This document shows positions 1 through 11,670 of a DNA stretch of 64,000 bases, one piece after another. Positions within the stretch are counted from its first letter, which is position 1, and each line of letters starts with the position of its first letter. The notes under the pieces are model-generated. The model had not been told where the DNA came from, searched no databases, and saw only the letters and a list, made by a program, of their open reading frames with translations. The DNA is from Tetrapyrgos nigripes (Eukaryota > Basidiomycota > Agaricomycetes > Agaricales > Campanellaceae), in NCBI GenBank assembly GCA_013368315.1, contig JAACJM010000097.1, positions 1-64,000 on the forward strand, given 5' to 3'. The position numbers and the translations under genes were made by a program.

Positions 1-1850
1 TGGCTTGTTCAAGCATGACCTTTGCATCCTCATATTGGCTTAGCATCCTGCATATATCCCAGGCTTCGCAAGCATTGAGCTGCTCCCAGCCTGTCACCAA
101 CCCCCTCAAATTGCTCTTTGGCTTGTTCAAGCATGACCTTTGCATCCTCATATTGGCTTAGCATCCCATATATCCCCAGGCTTCGCAAGCATTGAGCTGC
201 TCCCAGCCTGTCACCAACCCCTCAAATTGCTCTTTGGCTTGTTCAAGCATGACCTTTGCATCCTCATATTGGCTTAGCATCCCACATATATCCCCCAGCC
301 TTTGCAAGCATTGAGCTGCTCCCAGCCTATCACCAACTCCCTCAAATTGCTCTTTGGCTTGTTCAAGCAGACCTTTGCATCCTCATATTGGCTTAGCATC
401 CTCCATATATCCCCCAGGCTTTGCAAGCATTGAGCTGCTCCAGCCTATCACCCCTCAAATTGCTCTTTGGCTTGTTCAAGCATGACCTTTGCATCCTCAT
501 ATTGGCTTAGCATCCACATATATCCCCCAGGCTTTGCAAGCATTGAGCTGCTCCCAGCCTGGATCCAACCCCCTCAAATTGCTCTTTGGCTTGTTCAAGC
601 ATGACCTTTGCATCCTCATATTGGCTTAGCATCCACATATATCCCCCAGCTTTGCAAGCATTGAGCTGCTCCCAGCCTGGATCCAACCCCCTCAAATTGC
701 TCTTTGGCTTGTTCAAGCATGACCTTTGCATCCTCATATTGGCTTAGCATCCTGCATATATCCCCCAGCCTTTGCAAGCATTGAGCTGCTCCCAGCCTGT
801 CCAACCCCCTCAAATTGCTCTTTGGCTTGTTCAAGCATGACCTTTGCATCCTCATATTGGCTTAGCATCCCACATATATCCCCCAGGCTTTGCAAGCATT
901 GAGCTGCTCCCAGCCTGGATCCAACCCCTCAAATTGCTCTTTGGCTGTTCAAGCATGACCTTTGCATCCTCATATTGGCTTAGCATCCTGCATATATATC
1001 CCCAGGCTTTGCAAGCATTGAGCTGCTCCCAGCCTGGACCAACCCCCTCAAATTGCTCTTTGGCTTGTTCAAGCATGACCTTTGCATCCTCATATTGGCT
1101 TAGCATCCACATATATCCCCCAGCTTTGCAAGCATTGAGCTGCTCCCAGCCTGGATCCAACCCCCTCAAATTGCTCTTTGGCTTGTTCAAGCATGACCTT
1201 TGCATCCTCATATTGGCTTAGCATCCTGCATATATTCCCCAGGCTTTGCAAGCATTGAGCTGCTCCCAGCCTGTCACCAACCCCCTCAAATTGCTCTTTG
1301 GCTTGTTCAAGCATGACCTTTGCATCCTCATATTGGCTTAGCATCCTGCATATATCCCCAGGCTTTGCAAGCATTGAGCTGCTCCCAGCCTGTGATCCAA
1401 CCCCTCAAATTGCTCTTTGGCTTGTTCAAGCATGACCTTTGCATCCTCATATTGGTTAGCATCCTGCATATATCCCCCAGGCTTTGCAAGCATTGAGCTG
1501 CTCCCAGCCTGTCCAACCCCCTCAAATTGCTCTTTGGCTTGTTCAAGCATGACCTTTGCATCCTCATATTGGCTTAGCATCTGCATATATCCCCAGCTTT
1601 GCAAGCATTGAGCTGCTCCCAGCCTGGATCCAACCCCCTCAAATTGCTCTTTGGCTTGCTCAAGCATGACCTTTGCATCCTCATATTGGCTTAGCATGCT
1701 GCATATATCCCCAGGCTTTGCAAGCATTGAGCTGCTCCCAGCCTGTCACCAACCCCCTCAAATTGCTCTTTGGCTTGTTCAAGCATGACCTTTGCATCCT
1801 CATATTGGCTTAGCATCCTGCATATATCCCCAGCCTTTGCAAGCATTGAG
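1..1850 (-). repeat. Tandem array of about 118-120 bp TPR-coding units
   Basis: About 16 head-to-tail copies, each encoding a roughly 40-residue TPR with the core MLSQYEDAKVMLEQAKEQF followed by GAAQCLQSLGDICR. Copies are nearly identical at the DNA level and differ mainly by small indels in C-runs and by GTCACC versus GGATCC style variants between units. Full-length in-frame units would be 120 bp; many are 115-119 bp, which breaks the frame. High identity between neighbours suggests recent expansion or gene conversion. The array runs off the left edge. Confidence 0.93.
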
Positions 1851-3847
1851 CAACTCCTCTCATATCTCCAACTTTCTCATATAGATCCTTAGCCTGTTGT
1901 ACCTTCTGCTTTGATTGTGTATATGTTCCCTGAAAAAAAGATCTCTCCTAATCTTATATAGCATTCTGCTTGTATCTGTTCAATGGTGTTGTTCCTAGAT
2001 GTACTGCCAGTGCTTGTAACCACTTCCACATCACTTGTCTCCTGATTTATTTGATGCTTATATAGCTCTTCCACATCATGAATTATTTCTATAGCCTTGC
2101 ATGTTCTCCCATGAACCTCAACATATATTCTTGCATGAACATCACTTTAGTTTGATCACTCAAATCCAGCTGTGACTTCCATCTCAAATATTTTGTAACC
2201 AATGGCACAAGTCCTGCAAAAGTATTCTGAATAATTACACAATTGCTGTAACACATTCATATGTGATCTTCAAATGACCTATCAATCTGTATTTCCACAA
2301 TTTTGTAGATATTTCCTATATGCAGTCCAAGTTGACCATGTTCTTCCTGGGATTCTGAGCTAAATTGTCTATGAATTGATTCATAAAATACCCAGACCTG
2401 ATTTTCAAGATGGTCTCTTTCCTGAAAACTCTTCATAATGTATTCCCCAATTGGTGTCAGTATTTTGAGTGTCTTGTCTCCTGTTTCATAAATAAGGCAT
2501 GCCTTTTTCAAGATTAAGAGCCTGGGTTGTTGTATCATCAAGCTGCATCATTGCATCAGGAAGCATTTTGGGCAAGTTTTCCAACCAATCTGGGATACCA
2601 CTTGGTAGTAAAGAAACAAGCCTCAAGACATTTTCTTCCTGTTGGGGAAAGCTTTTCTCTGACAATGTTGAGAGTCAACTTAATTGAGACTTCAATACTT
2701 GTAAGCCTGTTCTCCTGCTCTCCCAGTCCAAATTTCTTCAGCACTGCTGTCTTCTGGTGATTCCACCTTTCCATTATGTTCTTCCAATGGCCATTCTCTG
2801 GCAAGCTGTGCCATGAGCATAATAGCCAAGGGCATACCATCCATCTGAAATTAACAACTTTTCCAAAATGGGATCCTCCTCCTCAATTGTAAGGTCTCCA
2901 TCAGAACAGAAAGAACAGGAAAGCTTCCTTGGCTGCACCAAGCTCAAGAGCAGGTAATCCAGATCTTCCTCCAAGTTTGTGCCATTTAATTTGTCCAGGC
3001 CCCTCAGTTCCTCTCATAGTGACAATCACTGAGACTGACTTGCATCTGCCAGATCATTTCAATTAAATTCTTGACTTCAGTCTGGCCCCCACTACTCCAG
3101 GGTGTCTCAAAATTATCCAGAATCAATAAGACCTTTTGGTCACCTTTGAGATAAGCCAGCAATACATCCAAAGGTCCCTTTCCTTGGGTTACCTGCAGTC
3201 CACTGGCCTGCACTAATCCCTGAATAAGGACTGTTGCATCTGGAAGCATTTCACAAGGGATGAAAGTAGCATCTCTCTGCGAATTTCTCTTTGATCAAGG
3301 GATCTTCCATGATATGCAAGGCAACAGATGTTTTGCCTATTCCTCCAGCTCCAAGAATGCCAATATGGACCTGGTTAGTTCCACACAAGATGTTAACTGC
3401 TTCTTCCACAAGCTTGGATCTGCCAGTGAATACAGCTGGAACTTGAGGTGTTTGAAGACGCAGATCACTGAAATAACGAAAATTAAATCAAATAATCAAA
3501 CATACTAGCATTTTACATACTCTGCTGTGATTTCCTGAATGGAAAATGTTGTCAGAAATTGAGTTTTGGCAGAAAATTGTCAATTACCTTTGGTTTGTTC
3601 TCTGGAAAATCTGCCAATTGTCTGTGTAAGTAACTTACTTATATGGAAAACAGAGTACCCACTGATTTGATGGTTATGTTGTCACCAACCCTGTTGTTCA
3701 CAGTTGATTCCACAATATTCATGTGGTGAGCCCCAGGGAAAAAAATCCCCTGGTTTCTGGTACCAGTTTGATTAGGACCGTCATCAATTGTTTCCACATC
3801 TGGAACTTCTTTTGCTTTCTTTTTCCTTTGATTTGTCCTTCAGTCAT
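1..3847 (-). pseudogene. NB-ARC/TPR NLR-type gene, left-truncated and frame-broken
   Basis: Read on the minus strand this is a fungal NLR-like STAND gene. About 3847-3650 encodes a lead segment with FFPGAHHMNIVE and VGDNITI, typical of the region before the NB-ARC domain in Agaricomycete NLRs. About 3460-3004 is the NB-ARC domain: PAVFTGRSKLVEEAV, then the P-loop GAGGIGKTS near 3323-3352, then Walker B LLILDNFETPW. About 2840-2560 (GHWKNIMERWN, SIEVSIKL) and 2541-2257 (LKILTPIGEY) match the ARC/winged-helix part. From about 1850 to the edge lie TPR units. The frame changes repeatedly: one extra base near 3258 separates RCYF from IPCEMLPDA, and most TPR units carry 1-2 base indels. Family members act as intracellular sensors in non-self recognition or programmed cell death; here the role is inferred. 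The C-terminus lies outside the window. It is either a pseudogene or a repeat assembled with indel errors. Confidence 0.85.
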
Positions 3848-5067
3848 CAAAAAGATCTCGAGTCTTAGTTCCAACTCACCTCGAAAAAACTTTGCGTAGG
3901 CGTGCTTTCATCACAAAGGTTGAAAAGTGTCTCAACCACGTGATCATAACTTGAAGAGTCGCGCTTGAAGCCATCATTTCAAGATGATGGCTTCCTACGA
4001 TTGATAGGCTAATCAGCTCTCAAGGACCGGCAACGTGTACAGCACACCTGGATCAACGGCGTGACGGCAGTGGCGGCACGGCGGGGTTACTATATACGAA
4101 CTATGAACAGTGCGGGTTACTGTTACATGTACTTGGTTCTTCACTCGTCGTCTACTCAATATTCAGGCTAAGTAGTGCTCATACAACTAGTCTCTCCTAG
4201 TGCAGATGACACGGACAGATTGTCATGTAGGTACCAAGTTCTTAAATTTTAATTTTTTATTGGCAATTAGGTCGTAGGCCGAGTTTGTTTCCGCCGTGGC
4301 GCAGCTCTTGCTCGAACTTGGTCTATTATTATTCTCGTTGATAGATCTTTACTTTCACCTTCATCCCTTATCCCGTGTCCGTCTCGTTGACACTCGATTT
4401 ATTCGCCCTGACTCAAATTGTTATCCTAGGTAGGGCGCGCTACATAGTATGACTATGTACTCTTCCCCAACAAATAAGAGTTGAATAAGAATCCCTCGAC
4501 CCCAATCTCATACCTGTGCTGCATCAGGTCTGGCATAAGTAGTTGTTGCGTAGTTCTTCTACTTTGGTCTCATGGTGGGGATCAGGTGTGCGGGGACGGC
4601 ACCCCTAACTCGAGACGGGTTGGAACTTGTGACGGCATCGCAAGGAAAGGACCGTTGTGAATATGAGAAAATACAGGCTCAGATTCATTGTGAAGGCTTT
4701 TCATTCAAGAAGAACCTTGCCTTCCTTGAGTTGGGTCGCAGAGAGTCCAATGGCACCGAAGCTCTTCTCGTCAACCTTCCCTGCCGCTTTACGACTGAAT
4801 CCATTTGAATTGCCCTTGATCAAATGCCATTGTGGTGGACCGAGTCCCTTTCAACATCGCCGTCCCCAAGCCGTCTCCTTACGTGGTCAACAAGGGGGCT
4901 CTATTGATCGCCCACTCCAGCCAATCTATCTGATACCCCTTCCCAGCCTCTTCCCAAGCAGTAAAAAAACGGATAAAGAACTGCGACTGAAAGCGTCACA
5001 TCAACTTGAAATCAACGGTTAAAGGTATTTGAAATGCCGGTAGGCAATGATAAACAAATTTCTTTGA
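3848..5067. other. No gene recognised
   Basis: Between the NLR relic and the RhoGAP relic. ORFs of 78 and 121 codons at 4572-5022 overlap each other and show no family motif. The first exon(s) of the RhoGAP gene may lie in the right part of this stretch, but I could not place them. Confidence 0.4.
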
Positions 5068-7833
5068 ATGCTTAAAACAAATCAACTCTTTGCCGTCTTT
5101 CACCATGCCGCCTCAGCAATGACAGACCCCGACAAAGTCAACTACGGTCTCTTGTTATCGTGCGTAGTTGCCTTTACCTTTTACGCCCGCTTCATTTATA
5201 GGCGTACCTTTTCCAACCTCAATCTCTACTGCAGGAACGACGTTGTCTTTTGGTAGTCGAAGCCGACTACACTGTGGGCTTTTTCGCAGCTGGAGGTAGA
5301 CGTACGCCGGGATGGAATTAGGGTTGGAAGGTGTATCACAGTCTGAATAGGAAGTATCGTAGGAACCTTAAGACATTGGTGCGTATTTCTCTTCTCATAT
5401 CCAACGGCATTGCACTCATCTCTCTCAGGCTCACCAGTACTCGTCATTCTTTTCGAAGGTATGTCTGTCTACTCCTTTTCCCTTCCACCATCCATCTAAT
5501 ATGGCTGATGCGTCATGTACAGTGCTATTCTCCCTGGCCACGGAGCCATCATCTCTCCCAAATTCTTCCGCTACCTCGACACCCTCTCCGAACTAGCCAT
5601 CTGCGTACCCCTAACCCAAATTACCATTCCGCCCGCCGTGTATGAAGAAAAGCAACACGAGGCGAAAATTGCTATTCCGAATATCCATTCTTCACCTTCT
5701 TGTCTGCTGCATTCGGCGTCCCACTTGAGGACATCATGGGCCCTGAAGGCAAAAAAGGTCCCATCCCCCGTGTCATCCGAGACGGTATCCAATACCTCTG
5801 TGAATCTGGTCTCAACGACGAAGGCCTCTTCCTTCGTTCACAACTCTTACCCGCAGCTCAAGAAGCTTACGAGTCAAGTTGTTTCATTGGAAATCCGGGA
5901 GCTGGAGGAGGACCTCATTTAGCTGCGATATTGTTGAAGAAGTATTTGAGAGATTTACCGGAACCGGTGTTTGGAGAGGACATGCACGCGATTATAAAGA
6001 GGTGTCCGATGCCGACGAGTGATCCGGGGTATGTAGAGGCGGTGAGGTATATGAGAGAGGTGGTGTTGCTAGAGTCGAAGCCGTGTGTGTATATTTTGTT
6101 GAGTCATTATTTGCGTGAGTGGTTTCTTTTTCTCCTGCTTTCTTTGGAACTTATTTCTTCTTCTCTTTCCTTTTCTCATTTTCTTACCTTGTTCCCGAAC
6201 CACTCTCGCTTTCGCCCGTCCTTTTTCACCACCTACCAACATAGACCTAATGTACAAAGTCCACCTCTGCTCAGCCTCCAACCGTATGGACGCACACAAC
6301 CTCACTGTCGTCCTTTCTCCCAATTTCGTCAAAGGATCGAGCCCGATTAGGGACGTACAGATGTGTCTCATACCGAGTGTTGGAGGGACAGGGCCAACGC
6401 TGGGGATGGGTGTTCCGAGGCCTCCTCTCGGTAGATCGTCGCCGTTACCATCACCTGGACCGAGTTCGCCTGGGTTTAATTACCCTGGAGCTGGTTATGG
6501 GCCTGGGCTGCGTTCGCCGATTTCTCCTAGCCCTGGAGCTGGAGCTGGAGGTTTCGCACAGAGGTATAGAAACCGATTCTCGCCTGCACCTCCGACGTCT
6601 ATTAGGCGACTTCGAGCTCGAGTGGGTTATTGTCCCCAGCTGTGCCCACCTTTCCCAACGCTCCTCGTAGTCCCGACTCCAACACTTCAAACTTTCCCCC
6701 TAACCCTCCATCACCGACTTTTGTCCCCTCTCTGTCAACTACCAACCTAAACACAACGACGACGAACACAAACCCAGCCAACACAGCAGCAATAACAGAA
6801 AACAAGACGACGTTGGGGATGGTCATCAAGTTGTGTATACAGAGATATTATGAGGTGTTTGATGAGGTTTTGGATTGGACGGAGATTGGGGGGTTTGGAG
6901 TGGGTGGGATGGGGTGGGCGTGTACCCAGGGGATAATTTAGGAATGGGGATGGGGATGTATCTTTTGTCGTCGAAGATACAGTCCCAAAACGTGAATGAG
7001 GATAGGAGTAGGGACACGAGTGTCAGTGCTAGTGTTGAGGGAAGTAGGGAGGGGAGTGTGGTTGTCGTCGGCGGTGCTAATGGTGGTGATGGTGGTGGTG
7101 AGGGGCAAGGGCCAGTTTCTCTCAGCTTTGGAGTTGGAGCTGCCTTAGAATCAGATGCAGATGTAGATGCGCGACCCGAGTCCGAGTCCGAGTCCAAACT
7201 GAAGCTCAAGCCAGTTCCGACAAACGAGTTTGCGAGTACCAGTGGAGCGTTGGGGAATGGTTTGGGGAGGATGGGGATGGTAATGGTAGTGGGAACGGGA
7301 ACGGAAGTGGAAGTGGTGCAGCAGTCGCTGGGTCCAGTACGAAACCCGAAACCTTTCACAGTGGGAGCCGGAGCTGAGTAACACAGCTGGAACTAGGTCT
7401 CCTACCGGAGGGCCCTATCATCGGCGGTCCCCCACATAAAGACTCCCTTGGCGCCCTACCTACCCAGTCCACCACCGACGAAAAAAGCTCAGCGTTGAGT
7501 GGAGTTTCGGATGCATCAGAGGCGTCGAGTATTGATGATGAGATGCTGGTGATGCCTATTGGACCTGGGTCGTTTTCGTTTACACGACATGGGCATAAAT
7601 ATAGTCAGTCTACGTCTTTGGTTCCTTTGACGCCGAATAGTCCGAGTTTTGCTGGGATGCAGAGTGGGACGGAGACCAGTGGGGGTGCAGGTGTATCTGG
7701 TTGGGGGAGTGGAATAGCAGGAGGATCCACATTTCGCCCTTCGAAACACCGAACAACCTTGTCCAGTGGGTCTACCACATCCAGAGGCTCCAGTGCAAGA
7801 TCTCCGACGGTATCCAACTTAATAGGACCATGA
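5068..7833 (+). pseudogene. CRAL-TRIO / RhoGAP protein, ECM25-like, broken
   Basis: A Rho-GTPase activating protein with an N-terminal divergent CRAL-TRIO (Sec14-like) domain. The CRAL-TRIO part shows VEADYTVGFFAAGGRR, VYHSLNRKYRRNLKTL and GHGAIISPKFFRYLDTLSEL (about 5260-5640). The RhoGAP part starts at FGVPLEDIMG and runs through IPRVIRDGIQYL, LNDEGLFLRS, LLKKYLRDLPEPVF and, after an intron at 6114 to about 6245, ASNRMDAHNLTVVLSPN. A late motif TTLGMVIKLCIQRYYEVFDE sits near 6810. Several lesions are visible: a frame change near 5250, TAG at 5319-5321 where the family has Trp (TGG), a frame change near 5680, and another near 6620. The tail (6870-7830) is rich in Gly, Ser and acidic residues and ends with a DDEMLVMPIGPGS block. 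The true start is unresolved; 5068 is the first open codon of this exon. Such proteins act in Rho-dependent morphogenesis and budding (family knowledge). Confidence 0.8.
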
Positions 7834-9374
7834 GATGGAGCAGAGGGCCCAGAAGCAGGAGCAGAGTTAGGGTCTGAGTCGTTGTCAAGACGAACGTCCA
7901 TCCTCAGGAAAGACCAAGAACTTTGATTATACATACATAGAATTTGAGATCCACCTACCATGATCAGTCTTCTAAGTCTTAATACGAATCAAGCAAAGAC
8001 CTTTACACACTTTCAAGAGTATGTAGTCGCGAACAATCAGGGTAATTGATATTTGAGGTCGGTTCCCGTTCAAGTTTGATTTCTACATGATGTCAGTGTC
8101 CTTGTAGTCTGCTTCAGCTTTCTCTGTACTTTGTATAGGCTGCCGCATCAAGATTTTCTCCCTCAGAGGTGACTGTCGGCAGGGTGAGATTGATAAGTGT
8201 ACACGCAGGACATGGATTTCGGACGTTTAAGTGTACAACCATGAATGTCGGACATTCTATTTTTTTTTTACCAAACGGCGCCTCATACGTCACGGTCGAG
8301 AGATTTTTGGAGATTTTTCCCTCAATCTTGAAAGAACACCGACTCTCATCACTGGTTAAAATGAACACCGAAGTCAGAAGCCCAGTCGCCTGACTGAAGG
8401 TCACCGAAGGTGATTTCTCAATGATTTCTAATGCTTTACCGCTGTTAGCGGTTACGGGCTACAGCGGACCGTGAGCTTGCGACAAGGCACTACTACCATT
8501 CAGTGGAAGTAGGGATCAAAGGGCTTGAATCACCAAGTACGAATGGTGAAGCTTTGACCAGCTTTAGCACCAGCAAAACCTACGGATCAAAATTTTGAAT
8601 AATGCGGAAAATACTGGTCTGTTACGATAATAAGCAATGATTATGGCCAAATCATTTGAGGTTATGATGACAAGAGAATGTTTTGCCAATGTCATTTGAT
8701 CTTATGGTGATGACCCATAATTGTGCAAAATTATGTAGTGTTATCGTAAGACACCAAAATATGCACTAAGTTATAGGATCTCATCATGATGAGCCAATTC
8801 TTTGCGAGATTTTGGTGGCGAATACCTCAGTAGAACCCAGAAATGTCTGAACATGCGTTAACACGACGCGACACGTACTTCATCAGCTGATTACACCAAG
8901 CTTTGCTGCTGTTCAGCATCAAATATTCATGTTCAGATTATGATGAGTGTTGGGTATTTTGAATGAAAGGGACGCATAAAAGGAAGGTATGGGTATTCTA
9001 GAGAAATATGGAACGAGAAGAGAAATGAAATGAAATAGATCAGTAAGTAGACTCGGACTCACAGGACCCCTCATCAGGTATCGCCTCCTTAATATGCTGA
9101 TATATCGCTTGAGTCACTCTTGTTCTTTAGGGTACAAGTATCAAGGCTGGCATGATTAGGACCCATGAGAGGGTGTAGGTTGTTGTCTGTTGTGAGCTAG
9201 GAGCAGAGCACTGTCCAACGGTCGGGAGATGACTACGAACGATCGAACGATCATGAACGAGACAAACGCCTTGAGATGGACCAGAGGGGCACGGTAAAAC
9301 GGACCACGCACCGCATTAGACCGCTGACGGAAAAAACGGGTCCGTGAACCGGCCCGTGTACAATTTTGGATGTG
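7834..9374. other. No gene recognised
   Basis: Downstream of the RhoGAP relic. Short antisense and sense ORFs (7961-7605, 8114-8404) have no motif. The part at 8590-8830 is AT-rich, with recurring ATTTGA, TTATGATGA and ATGAGCC-like words but no clear repeat unit. Confidence 0.4.
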
Positions 9375-9385
9375 CTGCCAAATTG

Positions 9386-9544
9386 TTTTTTTTTTTTTTT
9401 TTTTTTTTTTGGAGGAGCGTTGAGTCTTTAAACTTAGTTGTACGACACGCGTCACTAGTGGTCGCGCACTTACAACCCGCGGTAGTAGCTGGGATTGCAC
9501 CAGCACGAACTCCCCCAAGGAGGAAATGCAGTTACCCACGCTTT
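9386..9544 (-). mobile_element. SINE-like retroposon with poly(A) tail and 11-bp TSD
   Basis: On the plus strand a run of 25 T (9386-9410) is followed by a body of about 134 bp. The unit is flanked by a perfect direct repeat CTGCCAAATTG at 9375-9385 and 9545-9555; the match can extend into the following TTT. Read on the minus strand this is body plus A25 tail between target-site duplications, the hallmark of LINE-mobilised retroposition. The body contains a tRNA-like T-arm: stem GCTGG, 7-base loop TGCAATC, stem CCAGC, followed by seven bases. This suggests a tRNA-derived head with a divergent B box; no good A box was found, so the head may be 5' truncated. No ORF is carried. Confidence 0.75.
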
Positions 9545-9555
9545 CTGCCAAATTG

Positions 9556-10415
9556 TTTGGCGGACTGCAAATCTGATTGCATACTAAGACCCACTACCGC
9601 CTGACGGTGCAAACGAGAGTGGAGAGGACGACGGGGCGCCATGGCCACTTGATGTAGTGATTGCTAAAGGAAGTTGTTAGCACATAGTGAGATAAAAAGA
9701 ATAGGGGGGTTCACCTGAGGGGGAGAATGAACGTTAATGAACAGTGACCAGGCAACAAGGCAGGAAGGGTACTGTTTCGTGACTGAATGCTGTCTCAAGC
9801 AAGGTAGCCAACTCAGGTAAGTAAGCTCTATTGCAAGCGTCAGAAACATCCCTGCCTAGCACAACATTGACATTGCATGGACAGTAATCCGTTAGTGTGA
9901 AGTTGATAGGCGTAGTGAGAGTAATCAAATGAGATGTGAAAGTGACCAGCAGTGACCGAACGGTACCAGCATCATAACTTGAGAAAGGAAAGCCTTGTTG
10001 CCGAGCGTAGGAAGAGGATAAGGTGGGGGTTGTGAGTCAATAGTCACAGACGAAACTGGTGAGTGTGACGGCGTGGACAAGAACCCCGACAGACACAATG
10101 TTACAAAATGCGAGGCAAGACTGAGAAAGGGAGGCGACGATGATGGAAACGGTGATGCAGACGAGGGTACCAGATGTCGAGGACAGTGAGCGGTGTAAAC
10201 AAGGCATGTAGACGCTGACAGCAAAGGGGACAGGGGTGGTGTTTGTCAAAAGGGGATCCGCAGTTAACGAGCAGAGACAGCACGGAGAAAGCGCACCGCG
10301 GGCCGAAATAAACCGCACTTTGCAAGCACCAGCTAAATGTAAAATCGGATCGCTATGTAAAAACCCACTACTTACAGTAGCAGGAATTGCAATCTATTTT
10401 GGTCCTTATGAGACG
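9556..10415. other. No gene recognised
   Basis: Minus-strand ORFs here (10224-9925, 10318-10037) are Ser/Pro/Leu-rich shadows with no start context or motif. The right end leads into the carbonic anhydrase promoter. Confidence 0.4.
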
Positions 10416-10423
10416 TATAAAAG
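10416..10423 (+). promoter_or_regulatory. TATA box of the carbonic anhydrase gene
   Basis: TATAAAAG lies 124 bp before the ATG at 10547, followed by a CAACAACCAACACAAG leader of the kind seen in well-expressed fungal genes. Confidence 0.6.
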
Positions 10424-10546
10424 CTCCTGGTACATGGTCAAATTAAGGAGCAACAACCAACACAAGTTCTCAACCTCCAAGATCTTCTTCGACTCAACCT
10501 CCTTCGACTTCAGTACTATACAAAGTTGCATCTCAAGCTCACTGCA

Positions 10547-11460
10547 ATGTCAACTGCGCTAGTATCTGGTGCCTCGACATATGAGACTTCACCACCCATT
10601 CCTAGCCAGGAACTTTTGGACCGTAACGCCAAATCTGCGGAGAGTCATAAAATTCGTGTTGGTTTGCATGACAACTGGGAAAAGTTCCCGAGGAATGCGA
10701 TCAGTGAGTCTTGCTAATACTAAATGATTGTGTTATTCCGTGAGCTGATGGATCGAATAGTCACTTGCATGGACAGTCGTGTTCAGTAAGCTACATCCAA
10801 ATCCGAGTCAACTCTGTGGCAAATCGTACTAACCTTCCTTTGCCAGCCCTCATAAACAACTCGGTCTCGCAGATCATGATACTACCATCATCAGAAACGC
10901 ATCTGGAAGAGTGTCAGTCTCGCATCATCTTTCCATCATATCACCAAATCCGCTCATCCTTACTGACGTCGACCCTTTCTTCTTCTTCTTCCTTTTCCAG
11001 CACCGAACTAATCGACACAATCCTCACCAGCCAATACAAAGGCACCCGTCACTTCATGCTCATCAAACACACCGACTGTGGTGGTTTCTACACCACCGGA
11101 CCCAAATTCAAAGAACATTTCAAGGCTCACGCGAAAAATCCAGACGCGCTCGATTCTTTGCCAGCTTACAGTGCTAGTGATAAACGTGGATTTGGCGATG
11201 CGACGATTGAGCAAGTCGTTTTGAGTGATGTGGAGTATCTTAGGAATAGTCCTTTGATTTTTGAGGAAACGACGATTTCGGGATGGGTTTTTGATGATAA
11301 TACGGGAAAAGTGAGGGCTTTGGTTGATCTTCCAGGGCTGCTACGAGTTGCTTATCGTTTTTTGGATAGATTCGACAGGTCGCTTAAAGGAGTTTGCAGC
11401 TTTTACAATGATTCATGGTATCAGGTAGTAAGGAATCTTGGGTATAAGTTACAGGTGTAA
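10547..11460 (+). CDS. Beta-class carbonic anhydrase
   Basis: Reversibly hydrates CO2 to bicarbonate, supplying carboxylation reactions and pH balance, usually in the cytosol or mitochondria. Model: exons 10547-10703, 10761-10785, 10847-10912, 11001-11460; 708 nt, 235 residues, all junctions in phase. The zinc-site motifs of the beta class are present: ITCMDSRVHP (Cys and Asp-Arg pair, split by the intron at 10786) and HTDCGG (His and Cys). IIRNASGRV between them is the usual conserved link. ATG 10547 is chosen because it lies just after a pyrimidine/CAA leader and gives the usual short N-terminus; no targeting peptide is obvious. The last 40 or so residues after GKVRALVD have no match I recognise, so the end may be shorter if a late intron exists. 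It converges with the pseudogene at 11671-12584. Confidence 0.88.
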
Positions 11461-11670
11461 CAATGTAATTGTGGCATACAAATGATTAACGGCTTCACAT
11501 CCAGCTTCTTCCAGAAGATAAATACAAGGAGTACTTCAATCGAGACCTTTGTAAAAAGTGCAAGCTTCAGTCCGAGTCATTGGACTCCTTCAGAGAGATT
11601 GTGAGGGTTATCAGTATGACAAGAAAATGACACATCGATGGTTTAATAAACATACTTCGTCCGAGTCAGA

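Noticed and set aside
1..1850. Regular direct repeats resembling a CRISPR-like array
   Set aside because: Units are about 120 bp, contiguous without unique spacers, and encode TPR motifs on the minus strand of a eukaryotic gene.
4572..5022. ORFs of 78 and 121 codons upstream of the RhoGAP relic
   Set aside because: They overlap in different frames and show no domain; could be an unplaced 5' exon, but unsupported.
6826..7384. Minus-strand ORF of 177 codons with Pro/Ser/Thr-rich sequence
   Set aside because: Antisense of the Gly/Ser/acidic low-complexity tail of the RhoGAP relic.
9541..9600. Possible tRNA-Cys-like anticodon stem (GGACTGCAAATC)
   Set aside because: No D-arm, T-arm or acceptor pairing could be assembled around it; it is adjacent to the SINE target site by chance.
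9156..10325. Several minus-strand ORFs up to 131 codons
   Set aside because: Ser/Pro/Leu-rich, overlapping in different frames, one crosses the SINE poly(T); no motif or splice logic.
10765..11000. Long open frame starting at 10765 as an alternative carbonic anhydrase start
   Set aside because: It reads through introns; the spliced model restores TCMDSRVHP and IIRNASGRV with correct phases.
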